From Gammaproteobacteria bacterium (lineage in GTDB: Bacteria; Pseudomonadota; Gammaproteobacteria; Steroidobacterales; GCA-2729495): a stretch of DNA of 43,925 bases. The stretch lies in the NCBI GenBank assembly GCA_019454675.1, contig JACFNV010000010.1, positions 1-43,925 on the forward strand. Reading direction: 5' to 3'. The position numbers and the translations under genes are program-made. The notes under the pieces were generated by a model. It saw nothing but the letters and a program-made list of their open reading frames with translations. It ran no database searches and was not told the DNA's origin. This document shows, in pieces, positions 1 through 5,288 of this stretch; the first letter of the stretch is position 1; each line of letters begins with the position of its first letter.

Positions 1-26
1 AAGAAAAACTGAATACTGTCCGCAAC

Positions 27-275
27 TTATGTCAAAACACTCATCTCGATGAACTCGATTGATTCCAGATGCACAGGAAGAAACCCGCCGGCGACCCAGG
101 CCGCCTCAGCGACGCGAGCACCCACGACACCGACAAAACTCGTGTTGTCTTCCGGGCCCAAAAGACAGGTGTCTGAAGCCAAGGTGATATCGCAACCAGG
201 GAGGGCTTCATGAACTTGTCCCCGGCGCTGAAACCAGAGTGGGTCAGGGCGACTCGACCGATATTGACGGCTGTT
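27..275 (-). pseudogene. Remnant of an unidentified coding sequence (3' part only)
   Basis: On the minus strand an 83-codon open frame ends in TAA at 27-29. It has no ATG or GTG at a plausible N-terminal position and is closed upstream by a stop at 276-278. The C-terminal part reads like real protein: segments such as FVGVVGARVAEAAWVAGG and ESIEFIEMSVLT have balanced composition and good codon usage. The overlapping ORF in another frame (41-325) has a low-complexity, Ser/Arg/Trp-rich translation and looks like its shadow. I do not recognise the family. The missing start suggests a decayed 3' fragment, in keeping with the broken genes that follow. It could be chance open frame. Confidence 0.3.
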
Positions 276-348
276 TTACCACTGGCCTGCCGGGACGGGC
301 GCATATCGCAGAACGGCAGCCACAACCCGCATCAGCCCCACCCTCGGC

Positions 349-354
349 TATAAT
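349..354 (+). promoter_or_regulatory. Consensus -10 element (TATAAT), possibly for a leaderless mRNA
   Basis: A perfect TATAAT lies 7 bases before the ATG at 362, so transcription from it would start at or next to the start codon and give a leaderless message. No convincing -35 hexamer is visible at the usual spacing. Confidence 0.35.
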
Positions 355-361
355 TTGCCGC

Positions 362-550
362 ATGCAAAAGAAGTCCCTGGCGAGCAGCAACCGGCACTTG
401 AGCAGCGTGGCTGCCTACCGCAGTGCCCTGCTGGCGAACGTTGCCAGTTCGACCGCCATCGAAACCGGGCAACGCATCGAAGATATTGCCCGGTCTCTTG
501 CCAGCGACCTGGCGCACGGCACCCTCAAGCCGGCTGCGCCGCAGAAATAA
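362..550 (+). CDS. Small protein, candidate Fic inhibitor (antitoxin)
   Basis: The 62-codon ORF has normal codon use for this genome. The ATG at 362 is preferred over the upstream in-frame start at 239 because the extra N-terminus is low in protein character and the TATAAT sits at 349-354. The middle reads YRSALLANVASSTAIETG and then a basic/hydrophobic helix ending in LAHGTLKP. The stretch S-T-A-I-E-T-G resembles the inhibitory helix of Fic antitoxins such as VbhA ([S/T]xxxE[G/N]), although T occupies the G/N position. The gene converges on the fic gene and overlaps its 3' end by 26 bases, whereas known Fic antitoxin genes usually lie upstream on the same strand. The function is inferred; only the ORF and the motif resemblance are seen. 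Confidence 0.5.
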   Translation: MQKKSLASSNRHLSSVAAYRSALLANVASSTAIETGQRIEDIARSLASDLAHGTLKPAAPQK

Positions 551-1163
551 CCTCGGTGAACAGGGCCGTCATCGGCCGGTAATTGCGATCCAGCCCGGCC
601 TGTACCGCCGCAAGGTACCCATCCCGTGCTGGCCCGGTGAGCCGGCTGAATTCCAGCAGTGGCAATCCCGCCTGCAATGCCATCAGCGTTGCGAGGAGAC
701 GGGAAATCCGGCCATTGCCTTCACGGAACGGATGGGCAAGTATCAGTTCGTCATGTACCTCCGCCAGCGCCGCCGCCACCGCTTCCGTGCCGCCCGGCCT
801 GCAAGGGGTGCATCGCGCCAGAACCCGGGTCTCCAGATCGGCCATCAACCCTTCGATCCGGTACGCCGCCGCGAATGGAAAACCATCCTTTCCCACGTTG
901 ACGCTGCGATACCGCCCTGCCCAGGCATAGACGCCACCGAGCCATCGCGCGTGCATCGCGCGGATATCCGCGGCCGTGAATCGATGGTCCGAGCCTATCT
1001 CGTGGATGAGTTCATCCAGCACCCTCGCCAGTTCCGCGGCTTCGAGGCGCTCCATTTCCACCGGATCAACAATGCCCCGCAGATTGCACAGGACCCGATC
1101 ACCCGAGCCGGGCTCGAAGCGCCCCTCTGCGGCATCAGATGCATCGTATCGATCGCTTATCAT
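525..1163 (-). CDS. fic: Fic/DOC family protein (probable AMP-transferase toxin)
   Basis: The 212-aa protein carries the Fic motif HPFREGNGR at residues 144-152, with the catalytic His first and the Glu-Gly-Asn-Gly-Arg anion-binding loop intact. The upstream Fic-core segment AWAGRYRSVNVGKDGFPFA lies at about 81-99 and forms the target-docking flap in this family. Fic enzymes usually transfer AMP from ATP to a hydroxyl side chain of a target protein. No [S/T]xxxE[G/N] helix is evident inside the protein, so an inhibitor in trans is expected. The ATG overlaps the stop of a short upstream frame (ATGA). The gene lies among toxin-antitoxin modules. Confidence 0.88.
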   Translation of the reverse strand: MISDRYDASDAAEGRFEPGSGDRVLCNLRGIVDPVEMERLEAAELARVLDELIHEIGSDHRFTAADIRAMHARWLGGVYAWAGRYRSVNVGKDGFPFAAAYRIEGLMADLETRVLARCTPCRPGGTEAVAAALAEVHDELILAHPFREGNGRISRLLATLMALQAGLPLLEFSRLTGPARDGYLAAVQAGLDRNYRPMTALFTEVISAAQPA

Positions 1164-1309
1164 CGGGCAACTGCGTCCAGCCGACTCGCCTGCCTATCCA
1201 GATAGTCAACGAATATCCGGATCACAAAGCCCACGTCCACGGTGATCATGGCTTTGGATTTGCCGGGGAACGGAGCACCAACTTTGCCACGGACCTGCCC
1301 GCCCGTCAC
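1160..1309 (-). other. Possible short ORF translationally coupled to fic
   Basis: A GTG-initiated frame of 49 codons (inner ATG at 1222) ends in TGA overlapping the fic ATG as ATGA. Its C-terminal half, beginning MITVDVGFVIRIFVDYL, is amphipathic and plausible as protein. No strong ribosome binding site is seen and I recognise no family. It could be a leader peptide, a same-strand fic partner, or chance open frame. Confidence 0.25.
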
Positions 1310-1348
1310 AGGTCGAAACCACGGACTATCACTGGAAAGATGCAACTC

Positions 1349-1606
1349 ATGGCCCGCCCACCCACCCATCCCGGCGAGATCCTTGCCGACGAACTGCAGG
1401 AGATCGGTGTCACGCCCACCGAACTCGCCCGCCAGATCGAGGTACCGGCCAACCGGGTGACGCAGATCATCCATGGCCGGCGCGGCATCACCGGCGACAC
1501 CGCCCTGCGCCTCGGCCACTGGTTCAACAACACCGTGCGGAGACCTACGGCTCAACGTCACCGAAATAGGCCGGTGTATCCATCTGCTTGTGCGGCACAC
1601 CGATGA
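1349..1606 (+). pseudogene. higA: Truncated HigA-type antitoxin (HTH XRE), frame disrupted
   Basis: The frame begins MARPPTHPGEILADELQEIG and continues through PANRVTQIIHGRRGITGDTA and LRLGHWFNN, the conserved N-terminal two thirds of the HigA/VapI antidote family. After about residue 62 the expected EFWLNLQ-type segment is missing. A different frame at 1542-1565 reads DLRLNVTE, like the end of that segment, so a small internal deletion with frameshift is likely. The C-terminus is out-of-frame sequence that runs into the 3' end of parE. No higB toxin gene is seen upstream. GGAAAG at 1334-1339 supports the ATG at 1349 over 1340. Confidence 0.7.
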
Positions 1607-1853
1607 TGTCGATAACGCCGGTGCCGATGAGATAGAAGATCACGTGCGACCCTTCCGGAAAACTGTAATAGCCCTCGGCAATGTCGGGCCGATGTCTACC
1701 GGAATGCGGATGTTCGGTGAGCCAGTGGAATCGGGCATCGAGCGCACGCATGTATGTTTCGCGCTGCGCCTCGCCCCACCGCTGGCGCGTGTACCGCGCA
1801 ATGTTCTTGAGGTCGGCAGAAGCCCGTGGCGTGAGCCGAAACGCCGGCTTCAC
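1545..1853 (-). CDS. parE: ParE/RelE-family toxin
   Basis: The 102-aa protein has the ParE fold signature: an N-terminal RLTPRASADLKNIARYT helix, the RWGEAQRETYMRAL helix, and the strand pattern SFPEGSHVIFYLI followed by DIIGVPH. ParE toxins generally poison DNA gyrase, while RelE relatives cut ribosome-bound mRNA; which activity applies cannot be read here. The GTG start overlaps the parD stop as GTGA, so the two are translated together. The 3' end overlaps the broken higA on the other strand. Confidence 0.88.
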   Translation of the reverse strand: MKPAFRLTPRASADLKNIARYTRQRWGEAQRETYMRALDARFHWLTEHPHSGRHRPDIAEGYYSFPEGSHVIFYLIGTGVIDIIGVPHKQMDTPAYFGDVEP

Positions 1854-2098
1854 TCGTCCGCGTCCGCTTCGGCAATCAGCTTGTCGATGGAATAGTCCTG
1901 CACGAACTCGCCGCGCGCGGCCTGTGCTGCGCCCTCGGCCAGATGCGCCCGCAGTGCCTCCAGCTTCGTCTTGCGCTCCTCCAGGATACGCAGTGCGGAA
2001 CGAACCACTTCACTGGCCGAACCGTAACGCCCGCTGGCGACCTCGTTGCGAATAAAGACTTCCCAGTGCTCACCCAGGCTCAGGCTGGTCGTGGCCAT
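1850..2098 (-). CDS. parD: ParD-family ribbon-helix-helix antitoxin
   Basis: The 82-aa protein starts at MATTSLSLGEHWEVFIRNEV and contains the RHH core with SGRYGSASEVVRSALRILEER, typical of ParD antitoxins (CC2985/CopG-like) that neutralise ParE and repress their own operon. The start at 2098 is supported by a G-rich SD-like stretch just upstream and by the promoter at 2130-2158, which lies inside the longer alternative ORF and excludes it. The C-terminus, which binds the toxin, is acidic (EADADE). Confidence 0.9.
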   Translation of the reverse strand: MATTSLSLGEHWEVFIRNEVASGRYGSASEVVRSALRILEERKTKLEALRAHLAEGAAQAARGEFVQDYSIDKLIAEADADE

Positions 2099-2129
2099 GC
2101 GACATCCCCCGAAGTACTCACATTTATTA

Positions 2130-2158
2130 TTTATGAATATTTCGATAAAAGCTGTCAA
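2130..2158 (-). promoter_or_regulatory. parDE promoter
   Basis: On the minus strand a perfect TTGACA (2158-2153) is followed after 17 bases by CATAAA (2135-2130, 4 of 6 matches). The parD ATG lies 32 bases further on. The surrounding AT-rich stretch (2110-2150) stands out from the GC-rich flanks and is a likely ParD operator. Confidence 0.55.
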
Positions 2159-2275
2159 GGATTGATGGGTGCCGGTGCGTATGGATGCCGTGGGTTGAGT
2201 CCATCAACCGAATCGATCGTTTTTAGAGCCGAAAGCGAGCTCGAAAACGGTACTGCATAATGGTACTAACATTTT

Positions 2276-2530
2276 GTGAAAAGACGGCACAGAGCCACGC
2301 TGGAATTGATCTTCGCCCGCCCGGTCAAGGGATCGATCCGCTGGGCCGACATCGAGGCACTCTTTGCAGCCCTCGGGGCGGAGATCAGCGAACGGGAAGG
2401 CTCGCGAATCGGCGTGTTCCTGTTCGGCGAGGTGCGCGTCTTCCACCGCCCGCATCCTTCACCGGATACGGACAAAGCCGCGGTTGCCAGCATCCGCAAA
2501 TGGCTGGAAGAACATGGAGTAAGACCATGA
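2276..2530 (+). CDS. hicA: HicA-family toxin (mRNA interferase-like)
   Basis: The 84-aa protein starts at GTG and has the HicA double-stranded-RNA-binding-like fold pattern: KRRHRATLELIF, SIRWADIEALFAALGAEI, and FHRPHPSPDTDKAAVASIRKWLEE. In classical HicA the catalytic His follows a Gly-Ser pair; here the corresponding text is EGSRIGVFL, so Arg occupies that place, as in a common HicA subgroup. Possible catalytic His residues remain in FHRPHP. The stop overlaps the hicB ATG as ATGA. A CATAAT (2256-2261) upstream may be the -10. Confidence 0.85.
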   Translation: MKRRHRATLELIFARPVKGSIRWADIEALFAALGAEISEREGSRIGVFLFGEVRVFHRPHPSPDTDKAAVASIRKWLEEHGVRP

Positions 2531-2859
2531 ACAATGTCGTTGAAGTCGATGGCGAGAAAGCGGTTGTCGCCTTTGATCCCGAGATCCGGATGCTGCGCGG
2601 CGAGTTTGTCGGCCTGAACGGCGGGGCCGACTTCTATGCCGAAAGCGTCCACGAACTGGTCGAGGAAGGACGCAAGTCGCTGGCCGTCTATCTGGAAATG
2701 TGCCGGGAAAAGGGTATCGAGCCGCGCCGGAAGTTCTCCGGCAAATTCAATGTTCGCCTCACTCCCGATGACCACGCCGCAGCGGTCATTGCTGCCGCAG
2801 CAGCAGGCAAGAGCCTCAACGAATGGATCGTCGGCACGATCCGGGAGGCTGTCGAATAG
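2527..2859 (+). CDS. hicB: HicB-family antitoxin
   Basis: The 110-aa protein has an N-terminal HicB fold (KAVVAFDPEIRMLRGEFVGL, then the SVHELVEEGRKSLAVYLEMC helix) and a C-terminal DNA-binding region with KFNVRLTPDDHAAAVIAAAA and SLNEWIVGTIREAV, which reads like a ribbon-helix-helix domain. Such proteins bind and silence HicA and repress the operon. It is the last gene before the tRNA-Ser repeats, 37 bases away. Confidence 0.88.
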   Translation: MNNVVEVDGEKAVVAFDPEIRMLRGEFVGLNGGADFYAESVHELVEEGRKSLAVYLEMCREKGIEPRRKFSGKFNVRLTPDDHAAAVIAAAAAGKSLNEWIVGTIREAVE

Positions 2860-3021
2860 CGGCGGTGCTGCGGGGCGGCCGTGCCAGGAGCGGAACGTGG
2901 GATTGACTCGCCCACAGGTACATGGGCTCGCCCCTGCGGGGCGCCGTCGCTTTGCTCCGGCGTCCCGGCCTGCCCTGCAGGCCGGTCGAACCAGTGGGTT
3001 CGTCCACGCACCCCCTTCCGG

Positions 3022-3060
3022 TGAATGAAAAAGGCCCCGCGAAGGGGCCTTTTTCATTCA
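3022..3060 (-). terminator. Intrinsic terminator, distal repeat unit
   Basis: A perfect 17-bp inverted repeat (3022-3038 with 3044-3060) with a 5-base loop has a GGGGCC core flanked by A5 and T5, so it can terminate in both directions. On the minus strand it begins one base after the CCA of the tRNA-tail copy. It is identical to the hairpin at 3198-3236. Confidence 0.85.
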
Positions 3061-3080
3061 CTGGCGGAGAGGGTGGGATT

Positions 3081-3237
3081 GACTCGCCCGCGGGTACGCG
3101 GGCTCGCCCCTGCGGGGCGCCGTCGCTTTGCTCCGGCGTCCCGGCCTGCCCTGCAGGCCGGTCGAACCAGTGGGTTCGTCCACGCACCCCCTTCCGGTGA
3201 ATGAAAAAGGCCCCGCGAAGGGGCCTTTTTCATTCAC
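3081..3237 (-). ncRNA. Candidate rtT-like RNA trailing tRNA-Ser
   Basis: If transcription from tRNA-Ser reads past the first hairpin, tRNA-type 3' processing at the CCA copies would release an RNA of about one repeat unit, as for rtT RNA of the E. coli tyrT operon. The unit contains the terminator hairpin, a GC-rich hairpin at 3143-3163 (CCGGCCTG with CAGGCCGG), and the variable hairpin at 3086-3103. Expression is unproven. Confidence 0.35.
3198..3236 (-). terminator. Intrinsic terminator directly after tRNA-Ser
   Basis: The hairpin is the same perfect 17-bp stem as at 3022-3060, with a GGGGCC core and T5 tail, and begins one base after the tRNA CCA end. It should end most tRNA-Ser transcripts. 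Confidence 0.9.
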
Positions 3238-3328
3238 TGGCGGAGAGGGTGGGATTCGAACCCACGTTACGGGGTTACCGTAAACACGCTTTCCAAGCGT
3301 GCGCCTTCAGCCACTCGGCCACCTCTCC
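3238..3328 (-). tRNA. tRNA-Ser(GGA)
   Basis: The sequence folds as a class II tRNA of 91 bases including an encoded CCA (3238-3240 on the plus strand as TGG). The acceptor stem GGAGAGG pairs with CCTCTCC, the discriminator is G, the T-arm contains GGTTCGAATCC, and a long variable arm follows the anticodon stem. The anticodon GGA is at 3292-3294 and reads UCC and UCU serine codons. Its 3' 19 bases are duplicated downstream in tandem repeats. Confidence 0.97.
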
Positions 3329-3400
3329 TGATTGTGCGTGGGCCGCCGCGGCGCGCAGGTTAACCGAGCGGCGCGGCGAGGGCAAATATTCTGTTTCCCT

Positions 3401-3700
3401 TTATTTATCGGTCTCTTGCAGAGGCTTGTCGAAGTACGGTGGAGGTTGCTGCAGGCAGCCGGCAACCCCGGCGAGGGGTTCCGCGGGCACCGGGCCGGCG
3501 GGGACGTAAAGCCGGGTGGTGGAGTCGAGCGCATCCATGCCCGCCGGGACGCTGACCTCGGGTGCCTCGCGGGCCTGCTGGTATTCGCTGGCCAGGGCGC
3601 AAGGGTCGCTGCCGCTGCGCCAGAGTGAGCAGCCGGATGCCAGCAGCACGGTGGCGGCAAGCGGCAGCATGCGGATGACCAGGTGCTTGCCCGGCTTCAT
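3401..3700 (-). CDS. Small lipoprotein, likely BamC reduced to its N-terminal segment
   Basis: The 99-aa protein has a signal peptide with lipobox LLASGC (Cys24), so it should be an acylated lipoprotein. The rest is proline-rich and without predicted globular structure: EYQQAREAPEVSVPAGMD, then STTRLYVPAGPVP. This resembles the unstructured N-terminal part of BamC (tyrosine-alanine, then L-x-x-P-A-G-M, then Y-x-I/V-P), the part that binds BamD in E. coli. The gene directly follows dapA with an ATGA overlap, the same place as bamC (nlpB/dapX) in E. coli, where BamC is about 344 aa with two helix-grip domains. Both domains are absent; tRNA-Ser follows 72 bases later. Confidence 0.6.
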   Translation of the reverse strand: MKPGKHLVIRMLPLAATVLLASGCSLWRSGSDPCALASEYQQAREAPEVSVPAGMDALDSTTRLYVPAGPVPAEPLAGVAGCLQQPPPYFDKPLQETDK

Positions 3701-4572
3701 GCGATGCCTGCCTGGCGCAGCGCGGCCTCGACCTGTGGTCGGGCTGCTTCCGAGAGCGGGGTGAGCGGCAGGCGGATGCCGGCAGGGATGCGGCCCATGC
3801 GCTGCAGCGCCCACTTCACCGGGATGGGGTTGGATTCCGCGAACAGCTCGTGGTGCAGGGTGGTGAGCGGCTCGTCGAGCGCGGCGGCCTCGGCGGCGCG
3901 GCCGGCCAGCGCCACCTCGCACATGCGCGCCATGGCGGCGGGTGCCACGTTGGCGGTCACCGAGACCACGCCCTGCCCGCCCAGCAGCAGGAAGCCGCGC
4001 GCGGTGGCGTCGTCGCCGCTGTACAGGGCGAAGCCCTCCCCCACCAGCCCGCGCAGCTGCGCGACGCGGCCAAGGTCGCCGGTGGCATCCTTGATGCCCA
4101 TGATCCGCGGGTGCGCGGCCAGCCGCGCCACCGTGGCCGGCTTGAGGTCCGCCGCGGTACGGCCGGGCACGTTGTAGAGCATGAGCGGGTGCTCCACGGC
4201 ATCGGCCACGGCGCAGAAATGCTGGTACATGCCCTCCTGGGTGGGCTTGTTGTAGTAGGGCACCACCACCAGGTAGGCGGCGATCGGCAGCTTGCCGACG
4301 GCGCAGGAGAGGTCGATGGTCTGCGCGGTGGAGTTGGAGCCGGTGCCGGCGATGACCGGGATCCGGCCCGCGGCACGGGCGGCGGCCACGCGGATCACCT
4401 CGATGTGCTCGTCCCTGGAAAGCGTGGCCGACTCGCCGGTGGTGCCGGCGATGACCAGCGCCCCGGTGCCTTCGGCGACGTGCCAGTCGACCAGGCGCTC
4501 GAGGCAGCCGAAATCGACCGCCCCGTCCGGGCCCATGGGCGTGACCAGCGCGACAAGGCTGCCTTTGAACAT
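3697..4572 (-). CDS. dapA: 4-hydroxy-tetrahydrodipicolinate synthase
   Basis: DapA condenses pyruvate with aspartate semialdehyde in the first committed step of lysine and diaminopimelate synthesis. The 291-aa protein shows the Schiff-base lysine in GIKDATG at K161, the proton-relay tyrosine in MLYNVPGR at Y133, and TTGES at 44-48, at the same numbering as the E. coli enzyme. The ATG at 4572 is chosen because homology begins MFKGSLVALVTP; the longer open frame upstream covers gcvR on the other strand and is spurious. It is translationally coupled to the lipoprotein gene downstream. Confidence 0.97.
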   Translation of the reverse strand: MFKGSLVALVTPMGPDGAVDFGCLERLVDWHVAEGTGALVIAGTTGESATLSRDEHIEVIRVAAARAAGRIPVIAGTGSNSTAQTIDLSCAVGKLPIAAYLVVVPYYNKPTQEGMYQHFCAVADAVEHPLMLYNVPGRTAADLKPATVARLAAHPRIMGIKDATGDLGRVAQLRGLVGEGFALYSGDDATARGFLLLGGQGVVSVTANVAPAAMARMCEVALAGRAAEAAALDEPLTTLHHELFAESNPIPVKWALQRMGRIPAGIRLPLTPLSEAARPQVEAALRQAGIA

Positions 4573-4606
4573 CGGGAATCGACCGGGGGAAGCGTGCGGG
4601 CCTGTG

Positions 4607-4635
4607 ATGGTACTTTCGCCCCAGCACCCCCGCAA
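4607..4635 (-). promoter_or_regulatory. Possible dapA promoter
   Basis: On the minus strand TTGCGG (4635-4630) and TACCAT (4612-4607) are separated by 17 bases, 35 bases before the dapA ATG. The matches to consensus are moderate (3 of 6 and 4 of 6). Confidence 0.3.
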
Positions 4636-4642
4636 GGCCGGC

Positions 4643-4670
4643 TTGATGGCCCGGGCTTTCCCGGTACACT
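4643..4670 (+). promoter_or_regulatory. Possible gcvR-bcp promoter
   Basis: TTGATG (4643-4648) and TACACT (4665-4670) are separated by 16 bases, 34 bases before the gcvR ATG. The -35 partly overlaps the region of the divergent dapA promoter. Confidence 0.4.
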
Positions 4671-4704
4671 GCCGAGCTTTCCGGGCATCGCACAGAACAA
4701 CTGC

Positions 4705-5232
4705 ATGGACAAGCTGCTGGCCATTACGGCAATCGGTCGTGACCGTACCGGCCTGATCCGCGACCTCAGCCAGGCGATATCCGGCTCCGGGGGCAGCATC
4801 CGCGAAAGCCGCATGATGGCGCTCGGCTCGGAATTCGCCATCCTCATGCTGATCGCGGGCAACTGGCACTCGGTCAACAAGGTCCGCGGCCGGCTGGCCC
4901 AGCTCGAGCGCGGCGGCGAGCTTGCCATCATCGTGCGCGATGCCGAGGAGCCGGCCGCCGAGGCCTCGGCCCCCTACCACATCGACGTGGTGGCCATCGA
5001 CCAGGAGGGCATCGTGCTGCGGCTGGCCAGCTTCTTCGCCAACCGCGAGCTGGAGATCGCCGAGCTCGGCACGCGCCGATACAATGCACCATACACCGGT
5101 GCCGCCATGTTTTCGGTGCAGATGACGGTCAGCCTCCCGGCCAGCACCCACATCGCCACGCTGCGCGAGGACTTCCTCGACTTCTGCGACGAACACAACC
5201 TCGACGCCATCATGGAACCGGCGCAACGCTGA
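4705..5232 (+). CDS. gcvR: GcvR-like tandem ACT-domain protein
   Basis: The 175-aa protein consists of two ACT domains: the first begins LLAITAIGRDRTGLIRDLSQAI (about 4-80), and the second begins YHIDVVAIDQEGIVLRLASFF (about 97-172). In E. coli GcvR binds glycine and antagonises GcvA at the gcvTHP promoter. The position between dapA and bcp is the usual one for this family in gammaproteobacteria. No gcv genes are in the window, so the regulatory target is assumed from the family. Confidence 0.85.
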   Translation: MDKLLAITAIGRDRTGLIRDLSQAISGSGGSIRESRMMALGSEFAILMLIAGNWHSVNKVRGRLAQLERGGELAIIVRDAEEPAAEASAPYHIDVVAIDQEGIVLRLASFFANRELEIAELGTRRYNAPYTGAAMFSVQMTVSLPASTHIATLREDFLDFCDEHNLDAIMEPAQR

Positions 5233-5288
5233 GCCGTCGAAGCCGTACCGGCCCGGGCACGGGCAGGCAGACACAAAGGTCCGCGAAC

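Larger units (their letters stand above)
2897..3256 (-). repeat. Tandem 176-bp repeats carrying the tRNA-Ser 3' end (tyrT/rtT-like)
   Basis: Positions 2897-3080 match 3073-3256 at an exact 176-base offset with only four differences. The octamer GTGGGATT marks the boundaries at 2897, 3073 and 3249, the last lying inside the tRNA-Ser gene. Each complete unit thus contains the final 19 bp of the tRNA gene including CCA (3062-3080, copy of 3238-3256), a terminator hairpin, and GC-rich hairpins. All four differences (2914, 2916, 2922, 2923 versus 3090, 3092, 3098, 3099) fall in one small hairpin. The layout matches the 178-bp tyrT repeats of E. coli, which also repeat the last 19 bp of their tRNA gene. 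Confidence 0.9.

Noticed and set aside
2688-3187. Arg-rich minus-strand ORFs inside the 176-bp repeats, comparable to the small basic protein proposed for tyrT repeats
   Set aside because: They lack a ribosome binding site, and the reading frame shifts between repeats because 176 is not a multiple of three; the parallel is noted only.
3201-3330. ORF reading AERVGFEPTLRG and so on across the tRNA-Ser gene
   Set aside because: It is the well-known spurious translation of the complement of a serine tRNA gene.
3401-4693. 430-codon minus-strand frame covering dapA and the lipoprotein gene
   Set aside because: Only its last 99 codons, from 3700, are a real gene; the upstream part is an out-of-frame reading of dapA.
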